Of a stretch of DNA of 64,000 nucleotides, positions 52,295 to 61,964 are shown in pieces; within the stretch, counting starts at the first letter, position 1; each line of letters begins with the position of its first letter. The notes under the pieces were generated by a model that saw only the letters and a list, made by a program, of their open reading frames with translations, searched no databases and was not told where the DNA came from. This DNA comes from a virus: positions 1 through 64,000 of IMG/VR virus record IMGVR_UViG_3300044729_004368; one strand, written 5' to 3'. The position numbers and the translations under genes are program-made.

Positions 52295-52677
52295 AAGCTG
52301 ACAATCACTCCGATATAGCGTGTGTGAATTCGCAGCTTGTGTCGGTACGGATCGCAGAATCGATACGGTTGCTCGACGCCGAAATTACTGACCTCGAATG
52401 CGTGCAGTTCTCCGCCGATTGTTTCAATAATGCGATCTCCGACTTCCGGCAGGGCTGGGGTATCGTCAAGCAAAAGGTTGGCAGCCGAAATCAAAAAGTC
52501 CCTCGACTCGATAGAAATGAGAATTCCGCTCGTATCGGTTAGCTCGAACGTCGTTCGTCCCTTGCCCGCTTGAACTGGGACCGTCAGCGAGCCACGTCGA
52601 TACAGAACGCTTGACGCAGCGTACTGGTCGATCTGATCGCTCAGCCATTGGCTGCCTTGCTCGAGCATATTTGTCAT
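52291..52677 (-). CDS. Head-tail connector-like protein
   Basis: The start at 52677 has GAGGGTG upstream, giving 128 residues. FELTDTSGILISIESRDFLISA and a C-terminal YRHKLRIHTRYIGVI give the compact beta-barrel look of head-tail joining proteins. It overlaps the fibre start by four bases. The role is inferred from position after the head genes. Confidence 0.55.
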   Translation of the reverse strand: MTNMLEQGSQWLSDQIDQYAASSVLYRRGSLTVPVQAGKGRTTFELTDTSGILISIESRDFLISAANLLLDDTPALPEVGDRIIETIGGELHAFEVSNFGVEQPYRFCDPYRHKLRIHTRYIGVIVSL

Positions 52678-52689
52678 TTGCAACACCCT

Positions 52690-52950
52690 CTACGACTTGA
52701 CGACTTCGGCAACCTTGGCTTTAACTGCCGCTTCCTTGTCCGCCGTCTGCTTCTTCAGTAGTGCGTTGCGGATGATTTGAATCTCCGATTCGTCTAGCCC
52801 ATCGGATAAGTCGATTGTCGAACGCTCTCTTTTGGCAGAGATCAATCGGTACGCGCCGACTCCGACAAACAACAGAACCAACAGGAGAATCATCAATACG
52901 ACCAATACGGTGATTCCCACGAATAGAGTGCTAATAAAGCTTGTTCCCAT
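52690..52950 (-). CDS. Small membrane protein in the head module
   Basis: 86 residues with one strong membrane segment (VGITVLVVLMILLLVLLFVGVGAYRL, about 12-37) and a charged cytoplasmic tail. It is part of a four-gene run of membrane or exported proteins. The function is unknown. Confidence 0.55.
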   Translation of the reverse strand: MGTSFISTLFVGITVLVVLMILLLVLLFVGVGAYRLISAKRERSTIDLSDGLDESEIQIIRNALLKKQTADKEAAVKAKVAEVVKS

Positions 52951-53019
52951 GTGATTTACCTAAGTAGTTTGAGTAGGAGGGTGAGGAGACCAATAGACCA
53001 ATCAAGAGGCTGAATATCT

Positions 53020-53694
53020 CTACCTCCAAAGATTGCGGACGAGAAGCATTGCACCGACCAACAACACAAAGAAGAACAGCACGAAGCCAAGTGCGATGAC
53101 CGAGAACACCAGCCAAATACCGGACGAAATCGAGTCGCTAAACCAGCCAGTTACTATGTTGTCGAGTGGATTGTTCGCCGGTTGCTTGAACGGATTCAGC
53201 CGAGGGAAGCGTGGTTCTTGCTCTGCAGTTTGGTCGGGATAGCAATTTCCATCCAGGCAATCGGCTTGGAGTACACTTGGCACTTCCATTTCCACAGGGA
53301 GTCGCGTCGATGGCCGAGCATTCTTGGCGAGAAATGCTGCCGCCTTCATTTCTTGAAACAAATTGGCGCCATTGGATGGTAATGTGTTGCGGTCCGCAAA
53401 ATACACGACCCCACCATCCGACCGAAGATACGCAACGATTGGAAAGTCAGTACCAAGCGTAGACTGATATCGTTCTCGAAAGAGCTTGGAAGTCGGAGTG
53501 AACAGCGTGAAAGATACCGCATTCTTTACTTGAACCAGCTCCGTGACTTCATTGAACCATTTCGCGGGCGCTTCACCTGGTTGGCCAACAACAATGAGCT
53601 GATTTTTGCCAGCGTCATTGGCCGGAAGATCGGCAGCCGCAGCGAGCGAAGCACATCCACAGAGTGCGATGAGTATCGATAATGGAGTTTTCAT
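53020..53694 (-). CDS. Exported protein with C-terminal membrane anchor
   Basis: 224 residues. A signal peptide (MKTPLSILIALCGCASLAAAA), then a domain that may be thioredoxin-like in pattern but lacks CxxC (GEAPAKWFNEVTELVQ...FPIVAYLRSDGGVVYFAD). A proline-rich linker and a terminal membrane segment (SGIWLVFSVIALGFVLFFFVLLVGAMLLV) follow. An exported, membrane-anchored product is unexpected in a capsid gene cluster. Confidence 0.6.
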   Translation of the reverse strand: MKTPLSILIALCGCASLAAAADLPANDAGKNQLIVVGQPGEAPAKWFNEVTELVQVKNAVSFTLFTPTSKLFRERYQSTLGTDFPIVAYLRSDGGVVYFADRNTLPSNGANLFQEMKAAAFLAKNARPSTRLPVEMEVPSVLQADCLDGNCYPDQTAEQEPRFPRLNPFKQPANNPLDNIVTGWFSDSISSGIWLVFSVIALGFVLFFFVLLVGAMLLVRNLWR

Positions 53695-54419
53695 TATTCG
53701 CCGATTTCCTGGTGTAAGAGTGCAGCACGACCATTCTTCGTCGTTTGACGTGAAGCGTAGGCCTTGTACGCTTCAATCCGCTGCTGTGAGCTCATGCGTG
53801 AATAGCAGCCTTCGCAGAGGAAGGTGATGGGCGTACCGTCCGCAGCCCAATCCGTATGCCACTCCTCACCCACATGCGACTTCCTGCAACGCGAACAAAT
53901 GAATGCCCCTGTCTTGTTCTCCGATCGGGGAGAGACTTTCTTCCGAAAGAGCTTTTCAATTTCCACAGAGGGGGGACAGGTTGGACAATCTCCGCTCTGG
54001 GGCTCGAGCGGATTGATCGCGGGATATTCCTTCAAAGGGTCTGATGGCGATTCGATACCAGTTGCTTGGATCACATACGGCTGAGGCTCTATCACCCTTG
54101 TGTCTTGAACAGGAACGCATGCTTGCTGTGGGACTGGGTTACAGATCCTCGATTGCCGAGTGTCGCGAATCCTTGCAAACAAGCCATTTTTGATTTCTTT
54201 TGCTGCATCCAGATTGACGGGACCATATTTCAAATCGTTGATAGCTCTTTCAGTGTCTCCGATCGCTCCCGAATTTGGCTTGAAGATGGCCGGTGCCATC
54301 GTAGGCTCTGTGCTATCGATGCAAAGCGTGGCACCAATCGCTACGCAGAGCATCAAGACCAAGCACCCAATGAACAGGCCCGTTCCAACGGAGACCGATA
54401 CAACAATTGCTCTGGACAT
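53694..54419 (-). CDS. Membrane-anchored zinc-finger protein
   Basis: The start at 54419 overlaps the previous stop (TAATG), giving 241 residues; the longer frame to 54668 lies inside the next gene. One N-terminal membrane anchor (VGTGLFIGCLVLMLCVAIGATLC) precedes a long linker and a C-terminal CSRCRKSH...FLCEGCYSRM zinc finger. It belongs to the exported cassette. Confidence 0.55.
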   Translation of the reverse strand: MSRAIVVSVSVGTGLFIGCLVLMLCVAIGATLCIDSTEPTMAPAIFKPNSGAIGDTERAINDLKYGPVNLDAAKEIKNGLFARIRDTRQSRICNPVPQQACVPVQDTRVIEPQPYVIQATGIESPSDPLKEYPAINPLEPQSGDCPTCPPSVEIEKLFRKKVSPRSENKTGAFICSRCRKSHVGEEWHTDWAADGTPITFLCEGCYSRMSSQQRIEAYKAYASRQTTKNGRAALLHQEIGE

Positions 54420-55039
54420 TAGTTCACCTCGTAAGCTTGGAAGGGTAGATTCGGGGCTGGCGTTAAGAGTGGGATTGCACAGAAGCCTCCATAGCCGCGC
54501 CACTCCGTCAGAAACTGTTGTTTTGGAATGGGAATGAATCGCTCCTTGCGATTGTTGTCGAGCAACCAGGCGACCTCGCGACCTTGCCAAAGGGAGAACC
54601 CACAAAACGTCACGCAATGATTGGGAAAGTACCAAATGATTGCTGCTCGGCGCGTCCGACTGGCCCACTCCAAAAAGTCGGGATCGCCATATTCATCATC
54701 TCTTTCAGGAGCAATGAACTTGATTCCGTTGGCAGCCCATTTTTGTTTAATGCTGGTCTCCGTTTGCCCGCCTGAATAGGACTTACGAAAGCGTTCAGCC
54801 AGTTCCGGCTTGTTGTGCCACTGAAGTGCTGAACAGGTCGAGGCGATAACACACGACCCGGATCCGCGCGCGTCGGGCCAGTTCTTTTGGCGCAGAGCCA
54901 GTGGCACGTTCGCAGCAGGAACTTCCACAGAGGGACGTGCCAGCTCTCTCCATTGCTGCTCTTCACAGCCGGTGAAAAACATGCTCATCCACAAGAGCAC
55001 TATCACCAACCATTCTTTCTCGTTCGCCACTCGAACCAT
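54419..55039 (-). CDS. Lipoprotein with C39/papain-like peptidase fold
   Basis: 206 residues. A lipobox-like signal end (MSMFFTGC) is followed by a Cys-His peptidase pattern: GSGSCVIASTCSALQWH (candidate nucleophile C), NHCVTFCGF (candidate His) and AWLLDNN (candidate Asp/Asn). This resembles peptidase C39-like or BtrH-like folds. A lipid-anchored peptidase could open the envelope during entry or act in host surface modification. Catalysis is untested. Confidence 0.6.
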   Translation of the reverse strand: MVRVANEKEWLVIVLLWMSMFFTGCEEQQWRELARPSVEVPAANVPLALRQKNWPDARGSGSCVIASTCSALQWHNKPELAERFRKSYSGGQTETSIKQKWAANGIKFIAPERDDEYGDPDFLEWASRTRRAAIIWYFPNHCVTFCGFSLWQGREVAWLLDNNRKERFIPIPKQQFLTEWRGYGGFCAIPLLTPAPNLPFQAYEVN

Positions 55040-55068
55040 GTCTATTCCCTACTCCATTGACGGATTGA

Positions 55069-55416
55069 CTAGTTAAAGTTGATAGCAACCTTGACCTTGG
55101 TAGGCCCGTTACCAGCAGCCTCGACACATCGGCCAAGTGCAATAATGCCAGCACCGACGACAGCATTGGTGGCAAGCTTCGTTGCCGTCACAAAATTAAC
55201 ATCGTCCCCGACCGCAAAGGTTGTTGCACTCGCTTTGTCACAGTGAAAGATGGCGCCTTGCTTTCGACAAATCCCAGCGGTTTCGTTGGCTGCAATAGGC
55301 CGAATAGCGATGCCCAGCGGTTTGCTGTTGGCAACCACTACTTCGCCCGCAGCAATGGCTGTACCTCCGTTTGCGTAATCGATCGCGTCGCCATGCCTGA
55401 GATATTCGTATGCCAT
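55069..55416 (-). CDS. DUF2190 capsid decoration protein
   Basis: 115 residues with the DUF2190 pattern: YLRHGDAIDYANGGTAIAAGEVVVANSKPLGIAIRPIAANE, then DDVNFVTATKLATNAVVGAGIIALGRCVEAAG. Proteins of this family cap the capsid surface. It follows the capsid gene by 61 bases. Confidence 0.85.
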   Translation of the reverse strand: MAYEYLRHGDAIDYANGGTAIAAGEVVVANSKPLGIAIRPIAANETAGICRKQGAIFHCDKASATTFAVGDDVNFVTATKLATNAVVGAGIIALGRCVEAAGNGPTKVKVAINFN

Positions 55417-55477
55417 CGGTTATGAGTCCTCTTTTCGAGTAATGATGTTTCTTGAATTGAGCGCGGCTAAATCGCGA

Positions 55478-57583
55478 CTACGCTTCGCCCTTGGACTTCA
55501 ATCCGCCGCGCGGATCCTGGAGCGCCACACCAAAGTCGTGATAGCCGCGCATCTTGACACCCAGAATGTTGAAATCCGCTTCGGCAGTTTCAATCGTGGG
55601 AGACTCTTGGCCGTTGAGGAAAGCGACTTCGATCACAGGCAGGTCGTTCGGATCCGCGAGCAGGTACCAAGCTCTGCCCGATGCGCCCGCATATGTTGCA
55701 TTGCCCAAGTAGCGGCTTACTTCAACCCGATACTTGCCTTGGTGAGGGTTGCTCGTGGTTGTCTTGGAATTGGCCGTGTTGTCGCGCATTTCCAAGGACT
55801 TGTAGAGCTGCGCAGCTGTGGTCGAAATGGCCGTTGGTACAAGCAGGATCTGAGGCATGATTCCAACTGGCTTGCCGTCGGCATCTACTTGGTCCATGAA
55901 TGTCGTTTCGCCAAGCGTTAATCCATCGATGCCCAGATTCGTATTGGCTCCGAGGATATAGTTTCTGTTACCGGCTGCGAAGAATGCAGCATTGTTGAGG
56001 AACGTTGTCCAGAAGATGTCATTGATCTTGAGCCCCGATCCGCGACCAAGTTTCCGAGGCACGGTCGTAATAGCACCAAGATCATCATTGATAAAATCCC
56101 TGCGATCGATGGCTAGCATGAGGCCGTACGTGTCGGCCTTGTTGGTATACTTTTCTTCACCAAGCGTTCCGCTAGAGATCTCACCACCGGGCGCGACCAG
56201 TTCGTACTGATCCTTGCCAATCAGTCGATAGCTACTGATGGTCTTAAAATCGTTGACAGTTCGTACGGCGCAGATGTTGCGCCACACGCGTTCGACCGAA
56301 AAGAACCCCTCGAGTAGAAACTTGTTAGCAACATTGGATAGGATCCCAGAGACTTCAATCGTGGAGAGTCCCGCTTGAATCGACGGCGCGAATGCAAACC
56401 GGAGTACTTCCCGCGAGTCACGGAAGTTGCGACCGGTGTATCCGTTGGCCCACGCGGCTTCGAGGATAAGTTCTTGAAGTGTGATCCCGCCCCGGAAGCG
56501 ACGGTTTGCTGCATCGAGCGTCTTAGGTTCGTACAGAGTTTCAACGTCGCCGTGACGTGAAGCAATCATGCAAGCAGCCTCAAGGATTTCACCGCTGATT
56601 GAACGGTCGATGGATTGGATGGCTGGTGCCTGTGGGCGTTGTGTTCGCAAGATTTCTAACTCCGTTCGAGTGGTATCCCATCCCTCGGCGATCGCACGAG
56701 CTTCGATCGCTGTGTCCCGCTCCTTGCAAATCGTTCGGATGGTGGCGATGCGTTTGAGTTCTGAAGCCATTGAGGCACGTAGCGCAGTCACGGCATCGGT
56801 AGCGGAATGCGCAGGCTCGCTCGTAGGTTGGCTATCTCCAGGTGGGTTGGATTCAATCTTGCTGTGAGCGACCGCGAACATTTGCTTCAGCGCATCGGTT
56901 TGGGCTGCGGTTAAGGTTTCAGTATCAAATCCATGGACTCCCAGCCAAGCGTCGATAGCGGTTGGCGTTTCCAAGGGTGAATCGTTGGTGGACGAGATAT
57001 TGGTCGCATCTTGAGAGGCTGCGATTTGTGCGCTCGTATTATCATCTGCACCCAGCACAACAAAGCTAACCTCGCCTAGCATGGATCGTCGTGCCACATT
57101 GATGGGACCACTGACTTCCTGGCCATTGACCATTGTGGACTTGCCCTCGGCCACAAATTCCACTTGGTCTGCACGAGCGCCGATGGAGGCTTGCCAAGCA
57201 AACCCCTTGTCGTTGAGAGAAATGACTTGCCGTGCCTTGGGAGAATCGCCCATGACTTGACCGGCCACAATGAGCGAGTTGTTCATCACCGCGATAGAAT
57301 CCGTCTGTCCCACTACGAAATCGACGTCTCGCATGTGGTCCAGTAAAATCGGCCGTCGCTGTTTGCCCATCTGCATCCCCTGCAAATCGACAACCACCGG
57401 ATATCTCCAGCCGTTCAACAGCATCGGGCCACCCGTGTACGCGGTCATGCTAAAGCGACGAAGGGTGGTTTCATTGCCGTCCGCAGGTGCAGCTTCGAAT
57501 TCAACCGAGCAGGCTTGCAGATTGAGAAGCTTGTCCTCCGACTGCGCTAGGATATTGAGCTCGGTTGGTAGTGGACTATTCAT
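55478..57583 (-). CDS. Fused prohead protease and major capsid protein
   Basis: The ATG at 57583 overlaps the portal stop; the product has 701 residues. The first ~190 residues are a U35-type prohead protease (LLDHMRDVDFVVGQ with the candidate His, AWQASIGA, and SMLGEVSFVVLGAD with the candidate Ser). A charged, linker-like scaffold segment (about 195-330) follows. Residues 330-700 are an HK97-fold capsid protein (VLRFAFAPSIQAGLSTIEVSGILSNVANKFLLEGF). The fusion implies release of the capsid protein by self-cleavage. Confidence 0.85.
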   Translation of the reverse strand: MNSPLPTELNILAQSEDKLLNLQACSVEFEAAPADGNETTLRRFSMTAYTGGPMLLNGWRYPVVVDLQGMQMGKQRRPILLDHMRDVDFVVGQTDSIAVMNNSLIVAGQVMGDSPKARQVISLNDKGFAWQASIGARADQVEFVAEGKSTMVNGQEVSGPINVARRSMLGEVSFVVLGADDNTSAQIAASQDATNISSTNDSPLETPTAIDAWLGVHGFDTETLTAAQTDALKQMFAVAHSKIESNPPGDSQPTSEPAHSATDAVTALRASMASELKRIATIRTICKERDTAIEARAIAEGWDTTRTELEILRTQRPQAPAIQSIDRSISGEILEAACMIASRHGDVETLYEPKTLDAANRRFRGGITLQELILEAAWANGYTGRNFRDSREVLRFAFAPSIQAGLSTIEVSGILSNVANKFLLEGFFSVERVWRNICAVRTVNDFKTISSYRLIGKDQYELVAPGGEISSGTLGEEKYTNKADTYGLMLAIDRRDFINDDLGAITTVPRKLGRGSGLKINDIFWTTFLNNAAFFAAGNRNYILGANTNLGIDGLTLGETTFMDQVDADGKPVGIMPQILLVPTAISTTAAQLYKSLEMRDNTANSKTTTSNPHQGKYRVEVSRYLGNATYAGASGRAWYLLADPNDLPVIEVAFLNGQESPTIETAEADFNILGVKMRGYHDFGVALQDPRGGLKSKGEA

Positions 57584-59069
57584 CGTTAGCAGCTGGGTCA
57601 CTGAGAGACTCCTCGTTGACATCGGGGGTAAGTACAGGCACCGGTGCGCCAGGTAATGCAAGGCCAAGCTCAGACATCAATGCCAATTCCTTGGCTCGTT
57701 GAAAGAGGGCATCTTCCCAATCACGACCTTGTCGCGCATACTCGTATGCCAGAGTCGTGGTATGATTGGAAAGACGTGTTGCTTGGGCGTTTGCCTCTTT
57801 CAATGGATCGACATGCTCATGTCCATCGAAGAACCATTGATGCGAGGCGTCGAAGTCTGTTGTTCGAACAGATTGAGGCAGTAAGCCTTCAATGAGAATG
57901 GCTTCGCTGAGCCACGCTGATAGAATGCGATCGAGCACCACACGTGCCATATTCGACTGATCGACACGGATGGATTTGAAGTAGGTTTGGTGATCGAGTC
58001 GCCCACTCGCATAATTGTAGCCCGAAGAATTCCCAGCTGCGACATTGAACGGCATGTTGAGGCAGCGCGCGATCTCATTGAGGATTTCATGTTTGAATTC
58101 CGCATACGAGGTCGTTGGCTGCTCGGCGTGAATTTGGCTCATCTTCCATCCGCCAGGCATCGTTACCAGAGTTCGCTTCTCTAGTTCGATCGGTTCAAAT
58201 GGTTCGGCTGCATCGGCTTCACCATTTGCGGGGGAGTCGGTGTACAAAATCCCAGCAAAGTCAGCTGCGGTTTCGGCGGCAGAAATCACCGCGAGCGTGA
58301 ATCGCCGAAGTTGTGCGAACAACGGAAGCGCCGGTGTGATCTCTGGGATGCCACGTACTTGGCCAGGCCGATCCACACGAAACAAATGCAACATCGCACT
58401 GGTTGCAACGATATCGAATTCACCCCACGCAGATCCGGTGTCACCTGGATGCGACTTGAGTACGTGGTAATAGACAGGATTCCCGAAGGAGTCGAATTGA
58501 ATACCATCGATGTAGTTGGACAAACCATTCACACCGAATGGAGTGGTCACTTGGTCTGCTTCGACAAGCATCAAGTCCAATTGAACCGGTGTTTGGACGC
58601 TTGGGTTGCTGGTCATAATGCCGAAGGCTTCCCCATCGCCACAGCAGGCCAACTTCATCGTTCTTAGTTTCTCAGCGAGACCGACCGCATTGGACCAGCG
58701 ACTGAACTCCATTTCGATGGTGCGATTGGCAATGGGATCATCGGTAAGCATTTGTAGACGAGGACCGGTACCCACAATGTCATTGGCCAACGTCAGCGAA
58801 ATGCCACGTGCGTAGCTGTTGTTGGCAATTTCATAACGTGCTCGGTTGCGTAAGGTCCGGCGGATGCTGGCCCCGTTCGCAGTTTTTGCAGACAAACCAT
58901 CAGCGGCCGACCAATGTCTTCGATTGTCATCGTTGGTAACCGCTGCGTCATAACGAGCATCAACACGCGGTTTGAATGAGAAAGGCTGTCGGAACAAGCT
59001 TCCACCCCGCGACGGACGGACTGTCCGACGAGGTCTTTTGCTAAAGATCCCTGACAAGTATGGGAACAT
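57576..59069 (-). CDS. Phage portal protein (lambda type)
   Basis: 497 residues. RRHWSAADGLSAKTANGASIRRTLRNRARYEIANNSYARGISLTLANDIVGTGPRLQM is the N-terminal signature of lambda-type portals (PF05136-like). DLMLVEADQVTTP and a stem/wing region follow. It forms the dodecameric packaging vertex and overlaps the protease-capsid gene. Confidence 0.88.
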   Translation of the reverse strand: MFPYLSGIFSKRPRRTVRPSRGGSLFRQPFSFKPRVDARYDAAVTNDDNRRHWSAADGLSAKTANGASIRRTLRNRARYEIANNSYARGISLTLANDIVGTGPRLQMLTDDPIANRTIEMEFSRWSNAVGLAEKLRTMKLACCGDGEAFGIMTSNPSVQTPVQLDLMLVEADQVTTPFGVNGLSNYIDGIQFDSFGNPVYYHVLKSHPGDTGSAWGEFDIVATSAMLHLFRVDRPGQVRGIPEITPALPLFAQLRRFTLAVISAAETAADFAGILYTDSPANGEADAAEPFEPIELEKRTLVTMPGGWKMSQIHAEQPTTSYAEFKHEILNEIARCLNMPFNVAAGNSSGYNYASGRLDHQTYFKSIRVDQSNMARVVLDRILSAWLSEAILIEGLLPQSVRTTDFDASHQWFFDGHEHVDPLKEANAQATRLSNHTTTLAYEYARQGRDWEDALFQRAKELALMSELGLALPGAPVPVLTPDVNEESLSDPAANDE

Positions 59070-59124
59070 CCGTGTCTTTCCTTGAGTGTCGCTGTTCCGA
59101 CAGCCTATTTCCGAAGATGCTTAG

Positions 59125-59322
59125 TTAGTCCGCGCCAGGTGGCACGATCTTGTTAAATCGCAATCCACGATTCTTAGTTTGGGTCGCTCGCTTGGAGGCG
59201 AGGTATTTGTCCGCTTCAATTTGATCCTTGAGGTTATGTTGCTCAACACTGCCAGCATCACCTGACGCCTTGGCGGGTGCCTTGGCATTGTCGCGAATCG
59301 CGTCTTGCAAGTTATCTAACAT
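59125..59322 (-). CDS. Small protein between terminase and portal
   Basis: 65 residues, charged (EQHNLKDQIEADKYLASKRATQTKNRGLRFNKIVPPGAD). The location is that of gpW-like head-tail joining proteins of lambda-type phages, but the sequence does not show the family pattern clearly. Confidence 0.5.
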   Translation of the reverse strand: MLDNLQDAIRDNAKAPAKASGDAGSVEQHNLKDQIEADKYLASKRATQTKNRGLRFNKIVPPGAD

Positions 59323-59407
59323 CTGGAAACCCTCTTCGAGTGAAAAAGAAACTCGATTGCCTCTTCCAGTACTAACTATGCAATTTGTCCGAACGACGTC
59401 CCAAAAA

Positions 59408-61675
59408 TTATTTGCGTCGGGTCTGCTGAAGCTCTTTAAAACTCATGCGTTTTCGGGAAATATCGAGTGTTGCTTCGGTTCCAAATAAAATTGCTCCTTG
59501 CATCGAAGCCGCAACCGCTGAGCCAACCAAACAGTCGAACCAGTGGTTGTCTGGCTGCTCAGGTCGCTGCTTCCATTCGTCAACGCTTCGGCCGCGAGCC
59601 TCGGTCTTGATGAAGTACTCCGAAGTTAGATGCTCGGCGAGCATGCGATGCGTTTCGGAGTTGCTACCGAAGAGCGATAGACAACCACGATCTCCCATGT
59701 TCACTCGAAGGCGAGCGTTGACAAACGACTTCCACCAATTGGTGTCGTATACCACGTGGCGAATCGCCCGCTTCCCGCTAACGTTTGGGATGCGCCAGTT
59801 GAGTCCTACGCGATCACCTGGTCGGCGACGATACTCGCTGAACGGCAAACTTGAAGCGCCGACGAACCGACCGTGGCTGGGCATGATCACAGCGGCGTGC
59901 TTGGACTGCCGGCAGAACTGGTAGACGACATCCGTCGATTGGCCCCAGTTAGCGTCGATCAAACAGCGACCGATGCGCATCGCTGCACCATCGTCGCGCT
60001 GCCACTCACGATCGAGCAATTTCGATGTCAGCGATTCGAGGCCGGCATAGATCGAACCCTCGAGTCCGGTTCCAGTCGCTTCGGAGCTCAGCGTCTGGCG
60101 AGCCTCGCGCAGCGTGAAGTAGGGACGCTGTTGATCGGGGTAACAGCCATAGTCGACAATGTAGCCCGTGAAATTATCCTCCCAGGCGGTGACCGCATAA
60201 AATAAAAGCTTCTGCTGAACGTCGATGAAGGCGGTGAGTTGGTTTGCTCCAATCGATAATAACCCGCGATCCATACGATTAACCTTGCTTGCGACCTCCT
60301 CGGGCTTGAGCATCCCATCGACAATCGTTTCCGCCGGCAGAGGCTGATTTTGATACTCGGCAAAGAATGCGGCCTCGTCCTGCAACTTGAGATTCATTGC
60401 GTGCTGGATCGCGGAGAGTTCGTCGTAGTTGAATCGCTCTTGCCAAGCGACAACAGCACCCTCATCCATCGCGGCTTGGTTCTGACGATAGAACTCGGTG
60501 GCCGATTCGCCACCATCGCCGTTACGCATTCCTTCGGCACGGATCTCGGCATAGCGCTCCCACAGCGTTTCATTCTTAGGGAACGCATAAACCATCTTGG
60601 TTCGTTCGCCATTCCATTCGGGATGGCGATTGCGATCGAGGATATTGTCGGCCATGTCGCTCGGGCGAATGACGGTACAGGGCATGATGCCAGAGATCTT
60701 TTTGCCCGGTCCTGCTAAGCCAAGGACTGCGCCGGCGAGAATGCTTTCGCGATTCGCGCATTGCGATAGCGAACGAGCACTCTCGTCGGTCTGGGGGTCA
60801 TCGAGCACGACTAAACTTGGACGCACCGTTCTGCCATCAGGGCGTTTGAACTTCATACCTCGGATACGACCGGTCAGGCCAGCCACTTTGATAATCGCAC
60901 CGCTGGCACTGCTGCCATCAATCGTTGGTAGCACTACCTCCTTTGCGGTCCATCCGATCTGCGTTCGCTTGCCTTTATAAAGCTGCCCATTAGCTCGATT
61001 CGATATCCCATCGAGGGCTTGAATAGGAAAGATAACTTCGGGGAAATCGGCCAAGAGCAACTCGTTGCTGTCGAGTTCTGTTTTGATCGAGTCGAGCATG
61101 TCACACGCATGGCCTTCATCGCTGCCGATCAAACAAACGAAGTTGCGATGCCCATATAGAACTGCCCAGATGCAGGCAACCTCGGCGATCGAACTTTTCC
61201 CACTACCCCGCGCCATCGCTAGCGCAAACAATCCCCCATGGACAACGGCTTGCTCAATCTTATCCATGACCTTGATGTGGTCCGGCGACCACGCAAGATG
61301 AAACGTCAATGGGAAATACGTTTCACAGAAATAGCGGAAGTCACGCGCTGCGCGATCTTTGCGATCAACGTTGTCGACCTCCGGCAGTTCACCAATGTCG
61401 CGACCAGCGAGTGCCAGTGCTGCATTGCGTGCACGCGCTCGCTCTTTCATCGCATCGTATGGATCAACACCGCTTGTCGCCCGAGGCGTGTGTCGTACGC
61501 GATGCATCCAAGCACAATAGCGAAGCAAATCAACGGTCTTGTTATCACCAATGCGTGCGCCGGCGCGCTGACGATGCCGATACAGTTGTCGCTCGCTGAT
61601 CACCTCACCCAGCGGTGTTGAATTGAGCAGTCGGCATAGCTCGCTTGGCTTTAGTTTCCTTGGATCAGATCGCAT
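59408..61675 (-). CDS. Terminase large subunit
   Basis: The ATG at 61675 has AAAGG eight bases upstream; an in-frame start at 61714 is less likely. 755 residues. Motor: Walker A MARGSGKSS near 152 and Walker B LVVLDDPQTD near 290. Nuclease acids: AFIDVQQKL near 475, CLIDANWG near 575 and HWFDCLVG near 733. The GpA-like type is probable. It drives headful or cos packaging. No small terminase is recognised. Confidence 0.88.
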   Translation of the reverse strand: MRSDPRKLKPSELCRLLNSTPLGEVISERQLYRHRQRAGARIGDNKTVDLLRYCAWMHRVRHTPRATSGVDPYDAMKERARARNAALALAGRDIGELPEVDNVDRKDRAARDFRYFCETYFPLTFHLAWSPDHIKVMDKIEQAVVHGGLFALAMARGSGKSSIAEVACIWAVLYGHRNFVCLIGSDEGHACDMLDSIKTELDSNELLLADFPEVIFPIQALDGISNRANGQLYKGKRTQIGWTAKEVVLPTIDGSSASGAIIKVAGLTGRIRGMKFKRPDGRTVRPSLVVLDDPQTDESARSLSQCANRESILAGAVLGLAGPGKKISGIMPCTVIRPSDMADNILDRNRHPEWNGERTKMVYAFPKNETLWERYAEIRAEGMRNGDGGESATEFYRQNQAAMDEGAVVAWQERFNYDELSAIQHAMNLKLQDEAAFFAEYQNQPLPAETIVDGMLKPEEVASKVNRMDRGLLSIGANQLTAFIDVQQKLLFYAVTAWEDNFTGYIVDYGCYPDQQRPYFTLREARQTLSSEATGTGLEGSIYAGLESLTSKLLDREWQRDDGAAMRIGRCLIDANWGQSTDVVYQFCRQSKHAAVIMPSHGRFVGASSLPFSEYRRRPGDRVGLNWRIPNVSGKRAIRHVVYDTNWWKSFVNARLRVNMGDRGCLSLFGSNSETHRMLAEHLTSEYFIKTEARGRSVDEWKQRPEQPDNHWFDCLVGSAVAASMQGAILFGTEATLDISRKRMSFKELQQTRRK

Positions 61676-61752
61676 CTTTTCGGCCTTTCCCTTTGGATGA
61701 ACTACAAGGTACAATAGAACGTCGTGTCTTGTTGGATTCCTTGGAGATGTAT

Positions 61753-61959
61753 ATGGCCACGGTTGAAGAACGACTTGAGCAATTGGAAAAGGAAGTAACT
61801 CTTCTTAAGCTTTCGCAATCAAGCAAAATCGATCTCGCTGCGAAGAAACCAGGGTGGATCGCCAAAATCGAAGGTTCGTTCAAAGATGACCCCGATTTTG
61901 CAGAGATTCTCCGGTTGGGGCGTGAAGAGCGGCAAACCGATATTCTGAATGACGAGTAA
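61753..61959 (+). CDS. Antitoxin of a VapBC-like pair
   Basis: 68 residues. The second ATG at 61753 is chosen since GGAG lies six bases upstream; the ATG at 61747 would abut the ribosome binding site. The coiled-coil start MATVEERLEQLEKEVTLLKL and the C-terminal WIAKIEGSFKDDPDFAEILRLGREERQTD form are typical of antitoxins before PIN toxins. The toxin starts six bases later. The pair lies against the direction of the prophage genes. Confidence 0.75.
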   Translation: MATVEERLEQLEKEVTLLKLSQSSKIDLAAKKPGWIAKIEGSFKDDPDFAEILRLGREERQTDILNDE

Positions 61960-61964
61960 GGTTG

